Assembly (NCBI RefSeq): GCF_019320115.1
Contig: NC_089588.1
Span: forward strand, 121,154,837-121,218,836
Origin: Miscanthus floridulus
Taxonomy: Eukaryota > Streptophyta > Magnoliopsida > Poales > Poaceae
DNA length: 64,000 nt
Reading direction: 5' to 3'
A program made the translations under genes and the position numbers. Shown here piece after piece: positions 45,901-64,000 of this stretch. Below the pieces are notes generated by a model. It was not told the DNA's origin, did not search any database, and saw only the letters and a list, made by a program, of their open reading frames with translations. How positions within the stretch are numbered: the stretch's first letter is position 1; every line of letters starts with the position of its first letter.

Positions 45901-47765
45901 ATTTTCTGGGAATTTTTTGACGCATGGAAAATGGATGTGCCACTCCTCTGTGTGCACTGCTCGGGTGGCCATAACGTTTTCCTCTCGGTCCCGAGGCTGA
46001 TGCGCGGGCCAGGGCTGGCGGGCTCAGCTGCCATTGCCGCTCTATGAACCGGGTGTGCGTACTGTTCTGTGGACCCGTGAGCTCTCTCTCTGGTTCATGT
46101 GGACCAAGTCCATAGAGGGAAGGGAAGAGAGGAGAGGGGATTACGGTGGCTGCCATGTAGGACCAGGGGGCCAGTGTCACATGCCACTCACGTGTGCGCC
46201 CTTTTTTGCCTCCCCATTCCGACGGATGGCTGTGGCGTTTGCCGCTAGGCCCACCTAGCAGAGAGCGTGAGGGGGAACGGCGACGCAACAGCGTAAGTGG
46301 TGGCGACGTCGGCGCGACAGCGAACAGGGGAAGGGAACTGGGCTTGCTGGAGTGGCTTACGTCGGCAGCGTGCTTGGCCGGTCCTTGACACTACACGGTG
46401 CCCGGTGCTCCCTAGATCAACCCACGGCGGTTGGAGGCGTCTCCGGCGACAATGGGTGTTCACGGCGCGGGTGGCGGTTCGTCGGGGCGATTACGGCGGC
46501 GCGGCTGTCGAGTAGGCGCTTCCGTGGCGCGTTATCGACCAGAGAGGGGGATGGCGTGTGGCCACGGTGCTTCAGTGCTCGCGTAGCGGGGTTCACCTCG
46601 CTCGGCCATGCTTCGTCGGCGACTAGAAACGACCACGGCGGCTCGGCGGTGATCCGCTTCCAGCGGCAGAGCGACGCAGAGCGTTTGGCGGGTCAATAAC
46701 CGACGGAAGAGGTATAGGGGGGACTCAAGAGCTTGTGGGATTACCCTATCGACCTAAGTCGCGCCGGAGAGGAAGAGCTCGGAGCTCGCTCCCATGGCGG
46801 ACGCGGTGCTCTAATTTGGGAAAAATAGAGCTTCGGCTCGGAAGGAGAAGGGAGAAGAAGAACTAGGAGGGAGATGATGTGTTCCTACTCTAAGCGGAGC
46901 TCAAGGTGGTGATGGTTGGGCGGAGGGCTCTAGCGGGCCTATTTATAGCCGGTGAAGTCAGTTCTGCCGTCGGCCGATATTTTCACCGGCGGACGGATAT
47001 TTCTCTCTGCCGCCTTGGATTCCTCCTATTTGCACGTGTCTGAGTTCTGGCAACGAGCTGGACACGGCGACTCATCCTTATCCGATTCCGACCGGCAACC
47101 TCCAAGCTCGGCGGTGGCAATGGTCGAGTCACCGTGTGCGGCCGCATGGCGGGGAGAGAGGAGAGGAAGAGAGGGGGCGCGTGGAGTCGCGAAGCTTCGT
47201 GGGGTCCGCGGCGCCGTTAATCCTTACCCGCTCTGTGCTGGGACGGAGCGGCAGTGAGCTCGAGGCAATGGAGGTAGACGACACGGTAAGCGGGAGCGGC
47301 CTCGCGCGGGTGCTGGGCGGCGTGCCGGCCCAAGCGGAGGGGGAAAGGTGCGCGGCCTGTGTTCGGTTGGAGGGAAAGAGGGATTGTGCCCGCGACCATT
47401 TTTCCATTTAAGTAAAGTCTTTACTTTTTCCTAGATTTGAATTCAATGGAAATTTGAAAGAGGTGAAAGGTTTTGGAAGGTCAAGGATGGTTTTCAAAAT
47501 GTCAAGGGAATTATTTGGGAGGGAAATGCCGAGGAGAAATATTTGGTGCCAAAATAAATTCTAGGCAATCCGCACACAAGCATTCAATTTTTCAAACAAA
47601 CACTTCACAAATGCATATGGTGAATTTTGATGCAAAGCTTTGGAAATCATTTTGCTAAAATGGTTTTGTGGAAAATAAATAGTCAAGGGTTTTAATTTGT
47701 TGTAAATTTTAAAAAGTTTAAATTTTTAGTGATTTTTATTAGGATGCAAAACATAGGGTGTTACA
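45901..47765 (-). repeat. Minus-strand gypsy LTR (start defined, end uncertain)
   Basis: On the minus strand it starts TGTAACACCCTATGTTTTGC at 47765, the same terminal form as 15571. About 815 bp inside lies TATAAATAG (46940-46951, minus strand), placing U3 and the transcription start correctly for that orientation. GC-rich sequence with CGGCG motifs follows (45950-46930). The left end was not identified, so 45901 is only where composition changes. Confidence 0.55.
46940..46951 (-). promoter_or_regulatory. TATA box of minus-strand gypsy LTR
   Basis: GGCTATAAATAG on the minus strand, followed by GGCCCGCTAGAGCCC. It supports the minus orientation of the LTR. Confidence 0.5.
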
Positions 47766-48222
47766 TTAGATACGCTTTATTTCATCTCTAGTATAGTATA
47801 TACACACTTTCCTAAAGCGTGTCCGAAGTGTCTCCACACGGACCGTGTCAGAAACTATAGATACGTTTTATCAAGCGTATCTACAAGACAATAGACGCTT
47901 TCTAGAGATGTTGCCAAGCGTGTCTACAAGACATGAGATGCTTTCTAGAGACAGTTAATTGCGTATCTACGGCTTGTAGAGACATTTTAAATTCCATGTC
48001 AAGCAAAGTTGAACTTCGTGTCAAGCAAAGTCAATACACTCTTAGGTTTTTATAATTTTTCTTATTGTAATATGGTTTACGAAACTATTTTTAATACACC
48101 CATAACCTGTTTATTTTGGACACCATCACCATAATACAGAGAAAATTGAAAAACCACATGAAATGTATTCATTTAATATTAGAGCTAACAGAGTCAGCAG
48201 TTAAACCAATCATTCCATATAC
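47766..48222. other. Short AAGCGTGTCTACAAGAC repeats, no gene
   Basis: 47800-47990 contains repeated GCGT(A/G)TCTACAAGACA and GACGCTTTCTAGAGA phrases in direct and inverted orientation. It looks like the subterminal part of a small CACTA-type element, but no terminus is defined. Confidence 0.35.
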
Positions 48223-48375
48223 AACACATTGGGTTCTAGTATATTTAATAATGATTTCACTTCCATTCTCAATCTTCGCATTCCCAATCTACGCTTCTTC
48301 ATTCAACGTATTTTCTTGACATGCTTATATGATCCTGCAGATTAAATAAATAACGCATTCAATATAAGTGCTAAA
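48223..48375 (+). repeat. Local direct repeat, copy 1
   Basis: AACACATTGGGTTCTAGTATATTTAA and the following 140 bp recur at 48729-48867 with a 14-bp deletion and scattered changes. About 350 bp of unrelated sequence lies between them. Confidence 0.8.
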
Positions 48376-48728
48376 AATATAACAGCACACAAATTTCTGT
48401 GATGAATTTAGAAAAAAAGGGTCTTAGCTGGAGATAGAAGTAAAGATTTTTTTTCCCGATGGTTGTGACATCATAAAGCATGCAGATTCTCCAGTATCTT
48501 AATGAAATAATACAATGCTTATATTAGTTGTTAACTACTCTGCTCTAGGATTAGATATTCACACCGACAAGAACAACCACTGCTGGACGTAGGGCTCCGA
48601 TAGCTTGAACCAGGATACATCGTTATGTCTTCTCTTGTGTTCTTGAGTCCATCTAAGCCATCGGAGACCCACACTTAGTGACACCCGACGAACAACAATG
48701 CTTGCCGCGGCAACAAACCCGTGACACT

Positions 48729-48867
48729 AACACATTGGGTTCTAGTATATTTAAAAATGATTTCACTTCCATTCTCAATCTTCGCTTCTTCATTCAACAT
48801 ATTTCCTTACATGCTTCTATGATCCTGCAGATTAAATAAATAATGCATTCAATATAATTGCTAAAAC
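48729..48867 (+). repeat. Local direct repeat, copy 2
   Basis: Second copy of 48223-48375. It ends exactly where the CACTA-type terminus CACTACCGAAAAC begins. Confidence 0.8.
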
Positions 48868-49372
48868 CACTACCGAAAACAGAGGCTTTGCCGTGTACCA
48901 TAGGCACTCGGTAAAGCCCAAAAAAACACTCGGCAAATGATTTGCCGAGTGTAACACTCGGCAAACAGCACACACATCTACAGTGACGGCAAACGTCTCT
49001 TTGCCGAGTGTTTTCTATCGGACACTCGGATATTTGCCGAGAGCTGAAACCGACGTTCGGCGAAAAAAAGTAACGTGGCGGTGCGGAGACGGTCACGACG
49101 CGTTTGCCGAGTATCCTGGATCTGACTCTCGGCAAACCTGCCTCCTTTGACGAGTGCCAAATACCGGACACTCGACAAAGACCGGTCCAAAACGTACAAA
49201 TGTTGGCTTCTTTGCCGAGTGTCACAGCGCAGACACTAGGTAAAGAAGCCATTTTAGTCCCAGAATACACAGATTTTTACCACGTGTCTGATTTGCCGAG
49301 TGTATTTTTCATGGCACTCGGCAAATACCCTTTTTGCCGAGTGTAACACTCGGCAAAGGTACCACATATAAT
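48868..49372. mobile_element. CACTA-type terminus with TTTGCCGAGTGT subterminal repeats
   Basis: It starts CACTACCGAAAACAGAGGC. At least eight TTTGCCGAGTGT / ACACTCGGCAAA motifs in both orientations follow up to 49361. This is a known grass CACTA family different from the 22829 element. No opposite terminus or transposase was found; 49373-49650 is CACA-rich and may be its interior. Confidence 0.7.
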
Positions 49373-49650
49373 CAGTTTATTTGGTTCGGTCACAGCCACG
49401 TACCACATTCAAATAAACATCACATCAATCACACATAGTTCACAATAAGCATCACATGTAGTTCATATAGATATATCGACAACACATAAATATAAATAAA
49501 CTTCAGAATCACTAGTAGGTTCATTCACAACCACAAATAGTCACAAGTAGTCATAGGTAAACCACAAATGCAAATGCAAATAAAATCACAAGTAGTCACT
49601 TAGGCCACGGGTTCCACTGCGACCACGCTGGGTCATGAGGCTCATTCGAT

Positions 49651-49890
49651 GCAGTAAGCTCTTTCCGGCGACGTGTTCATCCTCATCTCTCGGCCGAGAT
49701 ATATATATGTCGTAGAGGTGGTAAAGTTTTCTTTGGTTAACATCACGGGATACCATGACGGAGCTCAGTAAATATATATAGCATACCATCCATTTTAAGA
49801 TGGCATAGCGAGACAACCAAAGCATTATTTGCAGTTTATACAATTAGGCCAGTAAAGTGATTCAAGAATGGGAAAAATGAAAGACATAAT
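49651..49890 (-). repeat. Duplicated ABCG 3' flank, distal copy
   Basis: GCAGTAAGCTCTTTCCGGCGACG through GAAAGACATAAT is repeated at 50459-50692 with a few indels. The intervening 50 to 560 bp (49891-50458) shows no gene. Oriented with ABCG copy A, both copies lie downstream of its stop codon. Confidence 0.85.
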
Positions 49891-50458
49891 TAGTGATCAA
49901 TGCAAGTAAATTGATTGCACGAAATCTATGACATTATTCATTTTATATGAACGGATACGAGTTACACAATTGTTTTATAATAAATTAAAGATACACCAGC
50001 AATTTCGAAAGTGTTTGTTTAGTAATGTGTTGCGCGTTACATATATAAGGTTAGGTGTACACATATATATGTTTATGACCAGGAGTTGCACCAAACATAG
50101 ACATTGATATATAGCGACGTATGCCCATATGCTTTGGTCCTCAGCAAATAGAAGTTAGCATACATACCACCCACAGTGGCAGTTTACTCTGGACATACAA
50201 GTAAATCACCTTGGGGCCGCTTGGATTGTAGTGGAAATGTTAGCCGCAGCTAGTTTAAGCGTGTTTGACATTGGAACTATCGCTATGTTTTTGGTTGTCT
50301 AGTTGGTGAACTAATAAACAATAGCTACGAACTTACTTCAGGGCTTGAGGTGGATTGACCTTGGAACCTACACCAGGCCTCAGTTGCCCGGCCGTCGCTT
50401 TTATTGTGTTCAAGTTTTTCCACTGTGATCATGTGAGTGTGTGTGCATTCGCACGCAT

Positions 50459-50692
50459 GCAGTAAGCTCTTTGCCGGCGACGTGTTCATCCTCATCTCAC
50501 GGGCGAGCTATATATATGTCATAGAGGTGGTAAAGTTTTCTTTGTGTAACATCATGGGATACCATGACGGGAGCTCAATAGCATACCATCCATTTTAAGA
50601 TGGCATAGCGAGACAACCAAAGCATTATTTGCAGTTTATACAATTAGGCCAGTAAAGTGATTCAAGAGAATGGGAAAAATGAAAGACATAAT
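50459..50692 (-). repeat. Duplicated ABCG 3' flank, proximal copy
   Basis: Second copy of 49651-49890, starting about 150 bp beyond the stop codon of ABCG copy A, so it probably lies in or near its 3' UTR. Confidence 0.85.
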
Positions 50693-50840
50693 CTCGAGAT
50701 GTGCCGGCACAGTCTCTCGGAGGTGCTCAGGGGGTAGGGTTTGCGTATGTGTGTTTATAGGGGTGAGTGTGCATGCGTGTTGAGCGTCTGCGTCTGTACT
50801 TGTGTAATTCGTAAAAAAAAATATATATAAAAGGCAACTA

Positions 50841-58768
<7,928 letters not shown>

Positions 58769-58996
58769 CTGCAGTGAAATGGTAATAACGACAAGAGTTA
58801 CACAAAGTAACGAAAATCCAAGTGTCGAGTGGCTTCCATTTTCGTTCATCCAATATACTCTCATTAAAAATAATATTGGCATTGCACCATACTCCCATAT
58901 TAATGAGGAAATACAATAAATAAATAATGAAAAGAGGGATAGAAAGCGGCATCCGTCTATTTTCCCAACACAAATACTCCCATATGCATGATTATA

Positions 58997-59249
58997 GGCC
59001 TATTTGGATCACAAACTAAACTTTAGCTGACTAAATTTAGCTGTTATGGATTCAAACGGTCTAGCTAAAAGACTAACTAAGGTTTAGCTGTTTCAACCCA
59101 GCTAAAATCAGCTAAAGTTGAGCTGGGTCTATTAACCGGAGGATCCAAACACCTCAACTAAAAGTTTATTAGATACAATTTTTAGTTGGCTAAAGTTTAG
59201 CTATGAAATTTTAGGTAGCTAAACTTTAGTTGGTGGATCCAAACATGTC
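58997..59249. mobile_element. Tourist-like MITE in ABCG copy A intron 1
   Basis: The ends GGCCTATTTGGATC and GGATCCAAACATGTC are inverted. The interior has repeated ACTAAACTTTAGCT motifs. Copy B continues without it between CATGCATGATTAT and GAAAGGATTG, so it is an insertion specific to copy A. Confidence 0.65.
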
Positions 59250-59354
59250 ATTGGAAGGACTATTCCAATCATCAATTAAAACTGTTTGGTGGAGAATCTA
59301 GACTGGATCCCCATAACAGATTATGGTCTCTGCAAACTAATTAAAAGCACACCC

Positions 59355-59758
59355 TGTTATGGACAGTTCATCAGGCCCCCGTGATGAATGCGAAATGGCA
59401 GGCCAAAGGCTGATCAACCAATAAGTATAAGCTGCCCGGAAGAATCAGGCCACCGTCCACGTATACATGGACCTGATAGATAAACCTAGTGCTCCGCACT
59501 TCTATGTTACTTTTCTTGTAAGTTTACTTTTGCATTAGGAATATGATCAGCATCCATTTTAGTGGCTAGAATATGCTTGAGCAAGTAGAAAAGTAGAAAA
59601 TGCTCTCTGCTCCTGGCCCATAAAAGTAGGGGCAGTGCCATTGTACAAACAAGCCATTGCATTTCCAATTCCAACAAGCTGCTAAGGCCAAGCTGCCCTC
59701 TGACTTTCCCAAATCCGATCTAAATTTGAGATCTATCTTGTGGTTCCAAGGGCTAACA
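59355..59758 (+). repeat. 5' LTR of a Ty1/copia element
   Basis: It runs from TGTTATGGACAGTTCATC to AAGGGCTAACA, 404 bp with TGTTA...TAACA ends, and is followed two bases later by a copia primer binding site. It interrupts intron 1 of ABCG copy A. The 3' LTR must lie beyond the window. Confidence 0.8.
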
Positions 59759-59760
59759 AC

Positions 59761-60548
59761 TGGTATCGGAGCCGGAGTTCTTGAGAGTCCGGTGAGCAGC
59801 CATGTCCATTGCCAGTGAGATCGAGAGAGCGCGCACCGCCGCTCCGCTGGTGGTGCAGCAGCTGCAGGAGCCGACGATCGCGCGATGCGCCTTGCTACCA
59901 CAGAGGCAGCGGCTACGGCTGCGGCAGCGGTCGAGATGGCTAGGCACGCGGTGGCTACGGCTCAAGTCGCGGCGGCCGCGGCTGCAGTGCTGCGCGTCGA
60001 GATTGAGCAGGAGCTAGTCGGCGGGTCGCGAAGCCCAGCAGAGCGTCGTCTTCAGTTGCCGTCACCAGAACAACACCATGGATGCCACGGCCGCTCGCCG
60101 GTGGTGCAGCCGATGGTTGAGACCATCTACCGCGACTCCAGAACGGGGACGCCATTGCCGATGCTCACGACGACCAACTACCATGAGTGCAGCCTATTCA
60201 TGATGGTCAAGATGCAGGTGTGGCAGATCTGGGACATGGTCGAGTTCGGGGATGTCGAGCTCCACGACGATCAGCGAGTGCTGGAGGCGTTGTGCGCCAC
60301 CATGTTGCCAAAGATCGGCGCCTCCCTCGCCAACAAGGCAACAGCAAAGGAGGTCTATGACTCCATCGCCACTGCACGCCTCGACGATCACCGGATCCGT
60401 CGAGCGACGCTGCAGCGACTTCGATAGGAGTAGGAAGGCCTTGCCTTTAACCTTGGTGATGAGGTCGAGGACTTTGCCTTTCACCTTTCTAGCCTGAAGG
60501 AGCAGATGGCGCGCAACGGCGACCATGACATCACCGACACTCGCGTGG
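59761..60548 (+). pseudogene. Copia PBS and gag, truncated by a nested gypsy insertion
   Basis: TGGTATCGGAGCC at 59761-59773 is the initiator-Met-tRNA PBS (TGGTATCAGAGC) with one change. ATG 59802 opens MSIASEIERARTAA. A frameshift near 59880 moves the frame to RLATTEAAATAAAAVEMARH. Gag then reads through TTTNYHECSLFMMVKMQ, LWD-like IWDMVEFGDVELHDD, MGASLANK-like IGASLANKATAKEVYDSI, and RRATLQRLR. Two TAG stops at 60425 and 60431 follow, where Gln and Trp are expected. After HLSSLKEQMARNGDHDITDT it is cut at 60548 by a gypsy LTR. Capsid-like function when intact; dead here. Confidence 0.8.
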
Positions 60549-61021
60549 TGTGGGGGGTATGACCCCGGGTACCCATGGCAGACCACATGGGCTGCACCCT
60601 CAGGGGTGGCCCAGCCCACAAGACAAAGCCTTGCGGGGCACGACTCTGGTCGACACCTTCTGCAAGGCATCTGGAAGATATCCTAAAGATACTATGAGAT
60701 TTGTTAGGATATGTATGATCTCAAGATTCCTGTAATCAGTTATTACTTTTCGGTTATCTCTCAGATCTAACCGACTTGTAACCCTGCTCCCCAGACTATA
60801 TAAGGCGGGCAGGGACCCCCTCCAAACTCACGCAATATCATACGGTAGCTAATACAAACCAACAAACCACATGAATAGGGTATTACGTCATACTGACAGC
60901 ATGAACCTGTCTAACTCGTGTGTCTCTGTTGCCTTCTAGTTCTTGATCTCACGCTCCCCTTCCGATCAATCAACCTTCATGGGATACCCCTTGGAGGACT
61001 GTCGACGATATTCTATCGACA
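60549..61021 (+). repeat. 5' LTR of a nested gypsy element
   Basis: It runs from TGTGGGGGGTATGACCCC to TTCTATCGACA, 473 bp. TATATAAG lies at 60797-60804 with GGCGGGCAGGG downstream, and a PBS follows directly. Confidence 0.8.
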
Positions 61022-61022
61022 G

Positions 61023-61575
61023 TTGGTGCACCAGGTAGGGGTGTGCGCTTGATCCATGGCGAGCCAGATGGACCTCAAATCAACAGCGCGTTCTCGTCAT
61101 CAATCTCATGGAGATCCATGCCAGTCCACATGACGATTCATCACCGGCTACATCAGCCCCTGCGACTACAGATCCGATCTCGGAACCACCTCCGAGGTCA
61201 CCTTCATCAACAACACGCCGCCCACTTCCTCGCTACCAGAAGAGGCAGATCAACAACGACGATCTGATCATATCCATCGATCGGGTCGGTCTAAAGCTCG
61301 CCGATTGCCTCTCCATCGCCGAATCAGCTCTGGACACTTTGGTTCAGCGCTGACCACCCTCCGTTCCAGATCTATCAGAGGCTGCTTGGGAAACTCCAGG
61401 GGTTATGGACCAACCCTTCAGGTTCACCAACGTCGCCGCCACCTTCCAAGATGCCCTATGGGGCAAATTCATCAACCAGGTTGAAGACGTCCATCCTCTC
61501 GCCGACCAGATAACGCCATACACCATCGACCAGTCATTCTGTCTAAAGCTAAGTTATGCTTTAATATTTTTCTAA
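61023..61575 (+). pseudogene. Gypsy PBS and leader/gag ORF of the nested element
   Basis: TTGGTGCACCAGGTAGGGG at 61023 is the PBS. ATG 61055 (MASQMDLKSTAR) soon stops; a second frame from about 61108 reads PPPRSPSSTTRR, then INNDDLIISIDRVGLKLADC, LSIAESAL and a TGA at 61351. Reading on in another frame gives FRFTNVAATFQDALWGKFINQ to about 61530. The NDDLI-SIDR-G-KL-DCLSI-ESAL block is shared with the antisense ORF at 5148-5669. No protease or RT follows within the window, so the element appears non-autonomous. Confidence 0.6.
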
Positions 61576-62227
61576 ATATTCTCCAATCTTCGTCAATCGC
61601 CATGATGTTTCTCTGAGTTGTTTTCTCCATGTTTGCTCTCCAAACGATTTTTCGAACCCCCGAACAGTCTTGTTGATGCTCAGACGCCTCCAGAGACGGC
61701 CCTGTCTTCGGCTCCTCCCTACACGTGCACGAGCATCTGCCCTCTGCATTATGGGTGGTTGGCAACAGCTCCTTAGCGACCCTTGTTCCTCCTACACGTG
61801 CACGGGCTCCGCGCTCCGCGCTCCGCGTTATGGTTAACAGGCTAGCAAGGGCTAGAGACTCAGCTACACACTAACTGTTCAGCGGTTTATATTAAATACA
61901 TCTTCGCTCCAACTGATCACCAAGCTACATACGCTATTTTTTTCTCTAGAGTTCATATATTTTTACATCATGTACTACCCGTTCTACATGTTTGTATTGC
62001 AGGTTAATCGTCTAGGTTATCGGATCAACTGGTGCTCGGGCTTCTCCACCGATCAACTGGTCGGACCGCTTGGTTCATGGACTCCGTCGCCGACCAGTTG
62101 ATCGGACTGTTCGCCGGTCGCTTCTACTCAATGCTCACTTCACCGCCGACCAGTTGACCAGACTATTTGTCACTCGTGCTTCATTGCCAGCTACGCCGAG
62201 GACTTCTTAGCGCTCGGTTTCTTTGTG
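61576..62227. other. Gypsy internal spacer
   Basis: Non-coding. CCTACACGTGCACG occurs at about 61719 and 61790, each followed by GGCTCC or CATCTGCC and a TTATGG. 62030-62190 has repeated CGACCAGTTGATCGGAC phrases. It leads into the minisatellite. Confidence 0.5.
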
Positions 62228-63735
62228 CTCGAGGAGTAAGTGGGCACACTTCACTGCACGGACGTCGCTAGCTACACTAGGGACTCCTCGGTGCTTGGAC
62301 CTCACCAGCTTCACCTGGGACTACTCGGTGCTCAAACATCACCGCCTATGTCGGGGATTCCTCGGTGCTCGATCATCGCCAGCGGCGCCGGGGACTCCTC
62401 GGTGCTCGGACATCGCAATCTTCGCCAGGGACTCCTTGGTGCTCAGACCTCGCCAGCTTCGCTTGGAACTCCTCAGTGCTCGAACATCGGCACCTATGCC
62501 GGGGATTCCTTGATGCTCGGTCATCGCCAGCAGCGACAGGGACTCCTCGCTCCTCGGCGCTCAGACATCGCCAGCTTCGCTGGAGACTCCTCGGTGCTCA
62601 GACATCGCCGCCTACGCCAGGGACTCCTCGGTGCTCGGTCATCGCCAGCGACGCCGGGGACTCCTCGCTCATCGGTGCTTGGACATCGCCAACGACGCCG
62701 GGGACTCCTTGCTCCTCGATGCTCGGAAATCACTAGTGACGTCGGGGACTCCCCGCTCCTTGGTGCTCGGTCATCGCCAGCGATGCTGGGGACTCCTTGC
62801 TCCTTGGTGCTCGGACATCGCCAGCGACACCGAGGACTCCTCGCTCCTTGGTGCTCGGTCATCGCCAGCGACACTAGGAACTCCTCACTACTCGGACGTC
62901 GCTAGCTAAGCCGGGAACTCCTCACCGCTCGGACGTCGCCAGCTGTGCCGAAGACTCCTCAGTGCTTGGACCTTGCCAGCGATGCTAGGGACTCCTTGTT
63001 CCTCGGTGCTCGATCATCGCCAGCTTTGCCGGGGACTCCTTGGTGCTTAGACCTCGCCAGCTTCGCCTGGGACTCCTCAGTGCTCGTACATCGCCACCTA
63101 CGCCGAGGATTCCTCGGTGCTCGGTCATCGCCAGCGGCACCGGGGACGCCTTGCTCCTCGGGGCTCGGACATCACCAGCTTCGCTGGGGACTCCTCGGTG
63201 CTCGGACATCACCGCCTACGTTGGGGACTCCTCGGTGCTCGGTCATCGCCAGTGACGCCGGGGACTCCTCGCTCCTCGGTGCTCGGATATCACCAGCGAT
63301 GCCGGGGACTCCTCGCTCCTCGGTGCTCAGAAATCGCTAGCGACGTCGGGGACTCCCTGCTCCTCGGTGCTCGGTCATCGCTAGGGACGCCGAGGACTCC
63401 TCGCTCCTCGGTGCTCGATCATTGTTAGCGATGCTGGGAACTCCTCACTACTCGGACGTCGCCAGCTGCGTCGAGGACTCCTCGGTGGTCGGACATCGCC
63501 AGCTACGTCGGGAACTCCTCGCTGCTCGGACGTCGCCAGCTGCGCCGAAGACTCCTCGGTGCTCGGACCTCGCCAGCGATGCTGGGGACTCCTCGCTCCT
63601 CGGTGCTCGGTCATCGCCAGCGACGCCGGGGACTCCTCGCTTCTCAGTGCTCGGTCATCGCCAGCGACATCGGGGACTCCTCGCTCCTCGATGCTCGGAC
63701 ATCGCCAGCGACGCTGGGGACTCCCTTGCTACTCG
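62228..63735 (+). repeat. 37/44-bp minisatellite in nested gypsy element
   Basis: The basic unit runs GCTCGG(A/T)CATCGCCAGC, GACGCCGGGG, ACTCCTCGGT (37 bp). A 44-bp form adds CGCTCCT before the final CGGT. About 36 units fill 1.5 kb. All three forward frames are open because the unit has few stop codons, so the long ORFs here are not genes. Confidence 0.9.
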
Positions 63736-64000
63736 AATCTTGCTACGTCTTGTCGGTGTGCTATCAAGCTGCTCCGTGCTGTTCGGATAAGGGTGCTGAT
63801 CTTGGGCAGCACGTCTGGGGTCTTGATACGCACATGTCAGACAACGTCAGCAAGCTTTTAGACTTCTTTTCCTTTGACCCTGCTACAAGATTCATTCTTC
63901 ATCTTCCAACAGGCTCGAGGACTAAGTGGGCACACTTCACCTTGCGGTGAATGTGCTTTTTCTCATCTTGTGGCTACACCCGGCGACTGGCTGCCTGCTC
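63736..64000. other. Gypsy internal sequence after the minisatellite
   Basis: No gene. GGCTCGAGGACTAAGTGGGCACACTTCA-type sequence at about 63911 repeats that at 62228, just before the minisatellite. The element continues off the window. Confidence 0.5.

Noticed and set aside
62223..63950. Long ORFs (over 200 residues) in three frames
   Set aside because: All frames are open across a minisatellite whose unit is not a multiple of three; repetitive low-complexity translation.

Overview
This is nuclear DNA from a large grass genome (Poaceae, most likely a panicoid or Andropogoneae type such as sorghum, Miscanthus or sugarcane; the species is inferred). The case rests on interrupted eukaryotic genes with GT-AG introns, nested LTR retrotransposons of grass families, CACTA elements with TTTAGTCCCGG or TTTGCCGAGTGT subterminal motifs, many MITEs and a Helitron. 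I see no tRNA, rRNA, CRISPR array or bacterial operon.

Layout. 1-14835: a Tat-lineage Ty3/gypsy element whose 6.4 kb body is present twice in tandem (LTR-body-LTR-body-LTR). It is riddled with the same stop codons in both copies and carries an antisense, apparently spliced gene fragment. 14836-15571: truncated end of a minus-strand gypsy LTR. 15572-19330: poorly understood sequence with a minisatellite-filled intron-like tract and one orphan exon. 19331-39540: a decayed minus-strand ABCG half-transporter (copy B). Its exon 1 (39035-39239) is separated from exon 2 (21348-21657) by about 17 kb holding a PIF/Harbinger-like element, a 12.7 kb CACTA element and a 2.8 kb hAT-like element. 39540-43140: 3' half of another Tat-lineage gypsy (RNase H, integrase, LTR). 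43141-47765: more gypsy-type sequence ending in a minus-strand LTR start. 47766-50692: a CACTA-like terminus and local duplications. 50841-58768: ABCG copy A, minus strand, with exons 2-8 open and correctly spliced in silico; its intron 2 holds a Helitron and a MULE-like element. 59355-64000: a copia element (LTR, PBS, gag) interrupted by a non-autonomous gypsy element with a large 37/44-bp minisatellite.

The only plausible host gene is the ABCG pair. Copy A may be functional if exon 1 lies beyond the right edge. Copy B is dead: no start codon, a frameshift, a lost splice acceptor and no 3' half. The two paralogues act as empty-site controls for each other's transposon insertions, which fixes several element boundaries well. 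The most unusual items are: a CACTA element with a 347-bp tandem array whose units each carry a 19-bp inverted repeat, and with matching palindrome-TATA modules before its two gene regions; an antisense two-exon gene fragment inside the Tat element that shares a domain with the leader ORF of an unrelated gypsy element; a template-switch-like scar in copy B; and a transition-only mutation spectrum between the two Tat units.
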